Assembly (NCBI GenBank): GCA_013362725.1
Contig: JABFVP010000567.1
Location: 1 to 7,579, forward strand
Length of the DNA: 7,579 nucleotides
DNA from: Cupriavidus sp.
Lineage (GTDB): Bacteria > Pseudomonadota > Gammaproteobacteria > Burkholderiales > Burkholderiaceae
Reading direction: 5' to 3'
This document shows positions 6,369-7,579 of this stretch, one piece after another (position 1 is the first letter of the stretch; each line of letters begins with the position of its first letter). Made by a program: the position numbers and the translations under genes. The notes under the pieces were generated by a model that saw only the letters and a program-made list of their open reading frames with translations, had not been told where the DNA came from and searched no databases.

Positions 6369-7481
6369 TTAATCGGCCTGCTGTAGGTCTATGGTGGCCA
6401 CCTTTTGATGGCAGAAGTAGACGTCAAAGGTGCCATCCATATCCACGCGAGGGCGCAGCGCTACGGGCGTTCCGACCAGGGCTCGTCCGACCCGGAACGT
6501 CTTTCCTCGGAAGCAGATGCGCCCCCCGTCGCCTACCTTTCGCACGATGTCATCGCTGCCGTACTCGATAGGCGGGAGTTCGCGCGGCATCGCCCGTGGA
6601 CTAGGCGCATAGCGGCTTGCGGGGGTCTCCATATCCAGCGCGTGGTGTGGGCGCTTGAAGTTGTACACGTGACGCCAATGGCTGAAGTGGTGCTGCGCAT
6701 CATCCAGATCCCGGAAGCGCTGGTTGGCCAGCAGCTCTGCCTGCATGGTGCGATGGAAGCGCTCGTCCTTGCCGTTGGTCTGAGGATGCCCAGGTCGGCT
6801 ATGACTGAGCCGCACGCCCAGGCGAATCAGCCACGCGCCCAGCGTGGTCAATGCACGGGGCACTGGAGAACCCCAGGGCGGGCCGTTGTCTGCATTGATC
6901 CGCTCGGGCAGCCCATAGCGCGCAAAAGCCTTCCCTAACGCTTCCTGTACGGACTCAAACTGTTCGTTGCCCAAGGCTTTGAGCAGCACATTGAACCTGG
7001 AGTGATCGTCCAAGACCGTGAGCGGGTGGCACCTCTGCGTGTCGGTGGCGAAGTGGCCTTTGAAGTCAATTTGCCATAGTGCATTGGGCCGGTCGTGTTC
7101 GAAGCGCTGCCATGCTGTAGCGGCCGCGCTGGCGGCCGGATCGATCAAGCCATGGCGGCGCAGCACCCAATTGACTGTGCTCGGGGCGAGTTGGACGCAG
7201 TGGTCGCGCTCCAGCACGTGTGCGATCTTGCGGGCGCCCCACGCCGAATGTTCGGCTCGTATCGCTAGCACGCTCTCTTCGACGGCAGCTGGAGTTCGAC
7301 CGGGAGAGCTATGTGGCCGCCGAGTTCGGTCGTCCAGATCCTCTCGATTCAACCACTTGTAACCGGTCTTGCGACTGATGCAGAAGCGGCGGCAAAGCTC
7401 CGCAATATTGGCGTCCGCCTGGCGCGCCAGGCGGACGAACTCTTCTCTTTGCTGCTTCACGGTGGTTTGGCTCCAGGGCAA
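6369..7481 (-). CDS. IS481-family DDE transposase
   Basis: This 370-residue transposase carries an N-terminal helix-turn-helix region (about 10-50, with NIAELCRRFCISRKTGYKWL). A linker and second HTH-like region follow to about 112, then an RNase H-fold catalytic core. The catalytic triad is visible as Asp139 (WQIDFKG), Asp198 (NADNGPPWG) and Glu240 (HPQTNGKDERFHRT). HHALDMETPASRY (279-291) is the usual IS481/IS3-like C-terminal signature. The protein cuts and rejoins the element's ends. The start is a TTG at 7481: GGAGG lies 6 nt upstream, and the resulting MPW N-terminus is typical of the family. A hairpin includes part of the ribosome-binding site, and an exact 26-bp palindrome covers codons about 15-24, both suggesting translational restraint. 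The frame is intact. Confidence 0.93.
   Translation of the reverse strand: MPWSQTTVKQQREEFVRLARQADANIAELCRRFCISRKTGYKWLNREDLDDRTRRPHSSPGRTPAAVEESVLAIRAEHSAWGARKIAHVLERDHCVQLAPSTVNWVLRRHGLIDPAASAAATAWQRFEHDRPNALWQIDFKGHFATDTQRCHPLTVLDDHSRFNVLLKALGNEQFESVQEALGKAFARYGLPERINADNGPPWGSPVPRALTTLGAWLIRLGVRLSHSRPGHPQTNGKDERFHRTMQAELLANQRFRDLDDAQHHFSHWRHVYNFKRPHHALDMETPASRYAPSPRAMPRELPPIEYGSDDIVRKVGDGGRICFRGKTFRVGRALVGTPVALRPRVDMDGTFDVYFCHQKVATIDLQQAD
7412..7437. repeat. perfect 26-bp palindrome inside the transposase gene
   Basis: CGTCCGCCTGGCG (7412-7424) is followed directly by its exact reverse complement (7425-7437), with no spacer. In the transposase frame it covers about codons 15-24, encoding the residues VRLARQAD. 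As mRNA it would fold into a very stable stem about 40 nt after the start codon; as DNA it could extrude a small cruciform. Confidence 0.9.
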
Positions 7482-7487
7482 GGTTGT

Positions 7488-7507
7488 CCTCCCGCTGACT
7501 AAGCGGG
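7488..7507 (-). promoter_or_regulatory. hairpin over the transposase ribosome-binding site
   Basis: In the mRNA sense, CCCGCT (7502-7507) pairs with AGCGGG (7491-7496) across the 5-nt loop TAGTC. The Shine-Dalgarno GGAGG (7488-7492) overlaps the 3' arm by two G residues. The TTG start follows 6 nt later. The stem would partly hide the ribosome-binding site. Confidence 0.6.
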
Positions 7508-7512
7508 AAAAG

Positions 7513-7561
7513 TGTTACCCATGTCCTGGCACGCCTGTTACCTATGTCCCCGGTCTATACA
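7513..7561 (-). repeat. right terminal inverted repeat of the insertion sequence
   Basis: This is the counterpart of the left end. On the minus strand its two internal copies are GGACATAGGTAACA (7536-7549, one change) and GGACATGGGTAACA (7513-7526), again 23 bp apart. It lies immediately upstream of the transposase leader and so may also cover the transposase promoter, although I see no clear -35/-10 pair. Confidence 0.88.
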
Positions 7562-7565
7562 GCAA

Positions 7566-7577
7566 GCGGGAGAGGGG
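7566..7577 (+). repeat. right arm of the interrupted palindromic repeat
   Basis: GCGGGAGAGGGG is the exact complement of the arm at 6290-6301. The window ends two bases further on, so the rest of the host sequence on this side is not visible. Confidence 0.7.
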
Positions 7578-7579
7578 AG

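Larger units (their letters stand above)
6306..7561 (-). mobile_element. IS481-family insertion sequence, apparently complete (about 1256 bp)
   Basis: The element has one intact DDE transposase gene between terminal inverted repeats of about 49 bp (6306-6354 and 7513-7561). Both ends read TGTAT-x-GACCGGGGACAT inward, giving the 5'-TGT...ACA-3' termini common in the IS481 family. Its coding sequence is less GC-skewed at third positions than the neighbouring genes, consistent with horizontal arrival. No clear target duplication of 4 bp or more is seen; only a GC dinucleotide is shared by the two flanks. The flanks instead hold the two arms of a palindromic repeat. The exact boundary is uncertain by a few bases because the inverted symmetry continues into those arms. 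The intact frame and well-matched ends suggest the element could still be active or moved recently. Confidence 0.88.

Noticed and set aside
6296..7572. A target-site duplication flanking the insertion sequence
   Set aside because: Only a GC dinucleotide is shared by the two flanks. The remaining similarity is inverted and belongs to the palindromic arms, so no direct duplication can be claimed.

Overview
The window is high-GC bacterial DNA. It most resembles a beta-proteobacterium of the Burkholderiaceae (Cupriavidus/Ralstonia type). This rests on the strong GC bias at third codon positions, the tripartite tricarboxylate transporter (TTT) with a Bug-type binding protein, and a CCCTCTCCCGC-type intergenic palindrome. 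The placement is inferred from style and family content, not from a marker gene.

Every gene I can support lies on the minus strand, so the window reads right to left. At the right end (about 6306-7561) sits a complete IS481-family insertion sequence: one DDE transposase between ~49-bp imperfect terminal inverted repeats. It appears to have landed inside the loop of a palindromic intergenic repeat, whose two 12-bp arms now flank it. About 365 bp of non-coding leader and regulatory DNA follow. Then comes a three-gene TTT transport operon: tctC (periplasmic binding protein), a 245-bp gap with two strong hairpins, tctB (small membrane subunit) and tctA (large membrane subunit). A T-tailed hairpin behind tctA looks like a Rho-independent terminator.

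Beyond the terminator lies a second minus-strand group: an AbrB/PF05145 membrane protein with an obvious internal duplication, a PaaI-like hotdog thioesterase, and a patatin-like acyl hydrolase. The start of a further gene runs off the left edge. The thioesterase and patatin genes are 9 bp apart and probably co-transcribed. No TctDE-type two-component regulator or LysR gene is visible, so the transporter's substrate and regulator cannot be read from the window.

I see no defence system, CRISPR array, tRNA or rRNA, and no convincing wholly new system. The points most worth a second look are: an exact 26-bp palindrome inside the start of the transposase gene, together with a hairpin over its Shine-Dalgarno site and a TTG start; the insertion of the element into a palindromic repeat; the large hairpin between tctC and tctB; and non-canonical active-site residues in the thioesterase and patatin proteins.
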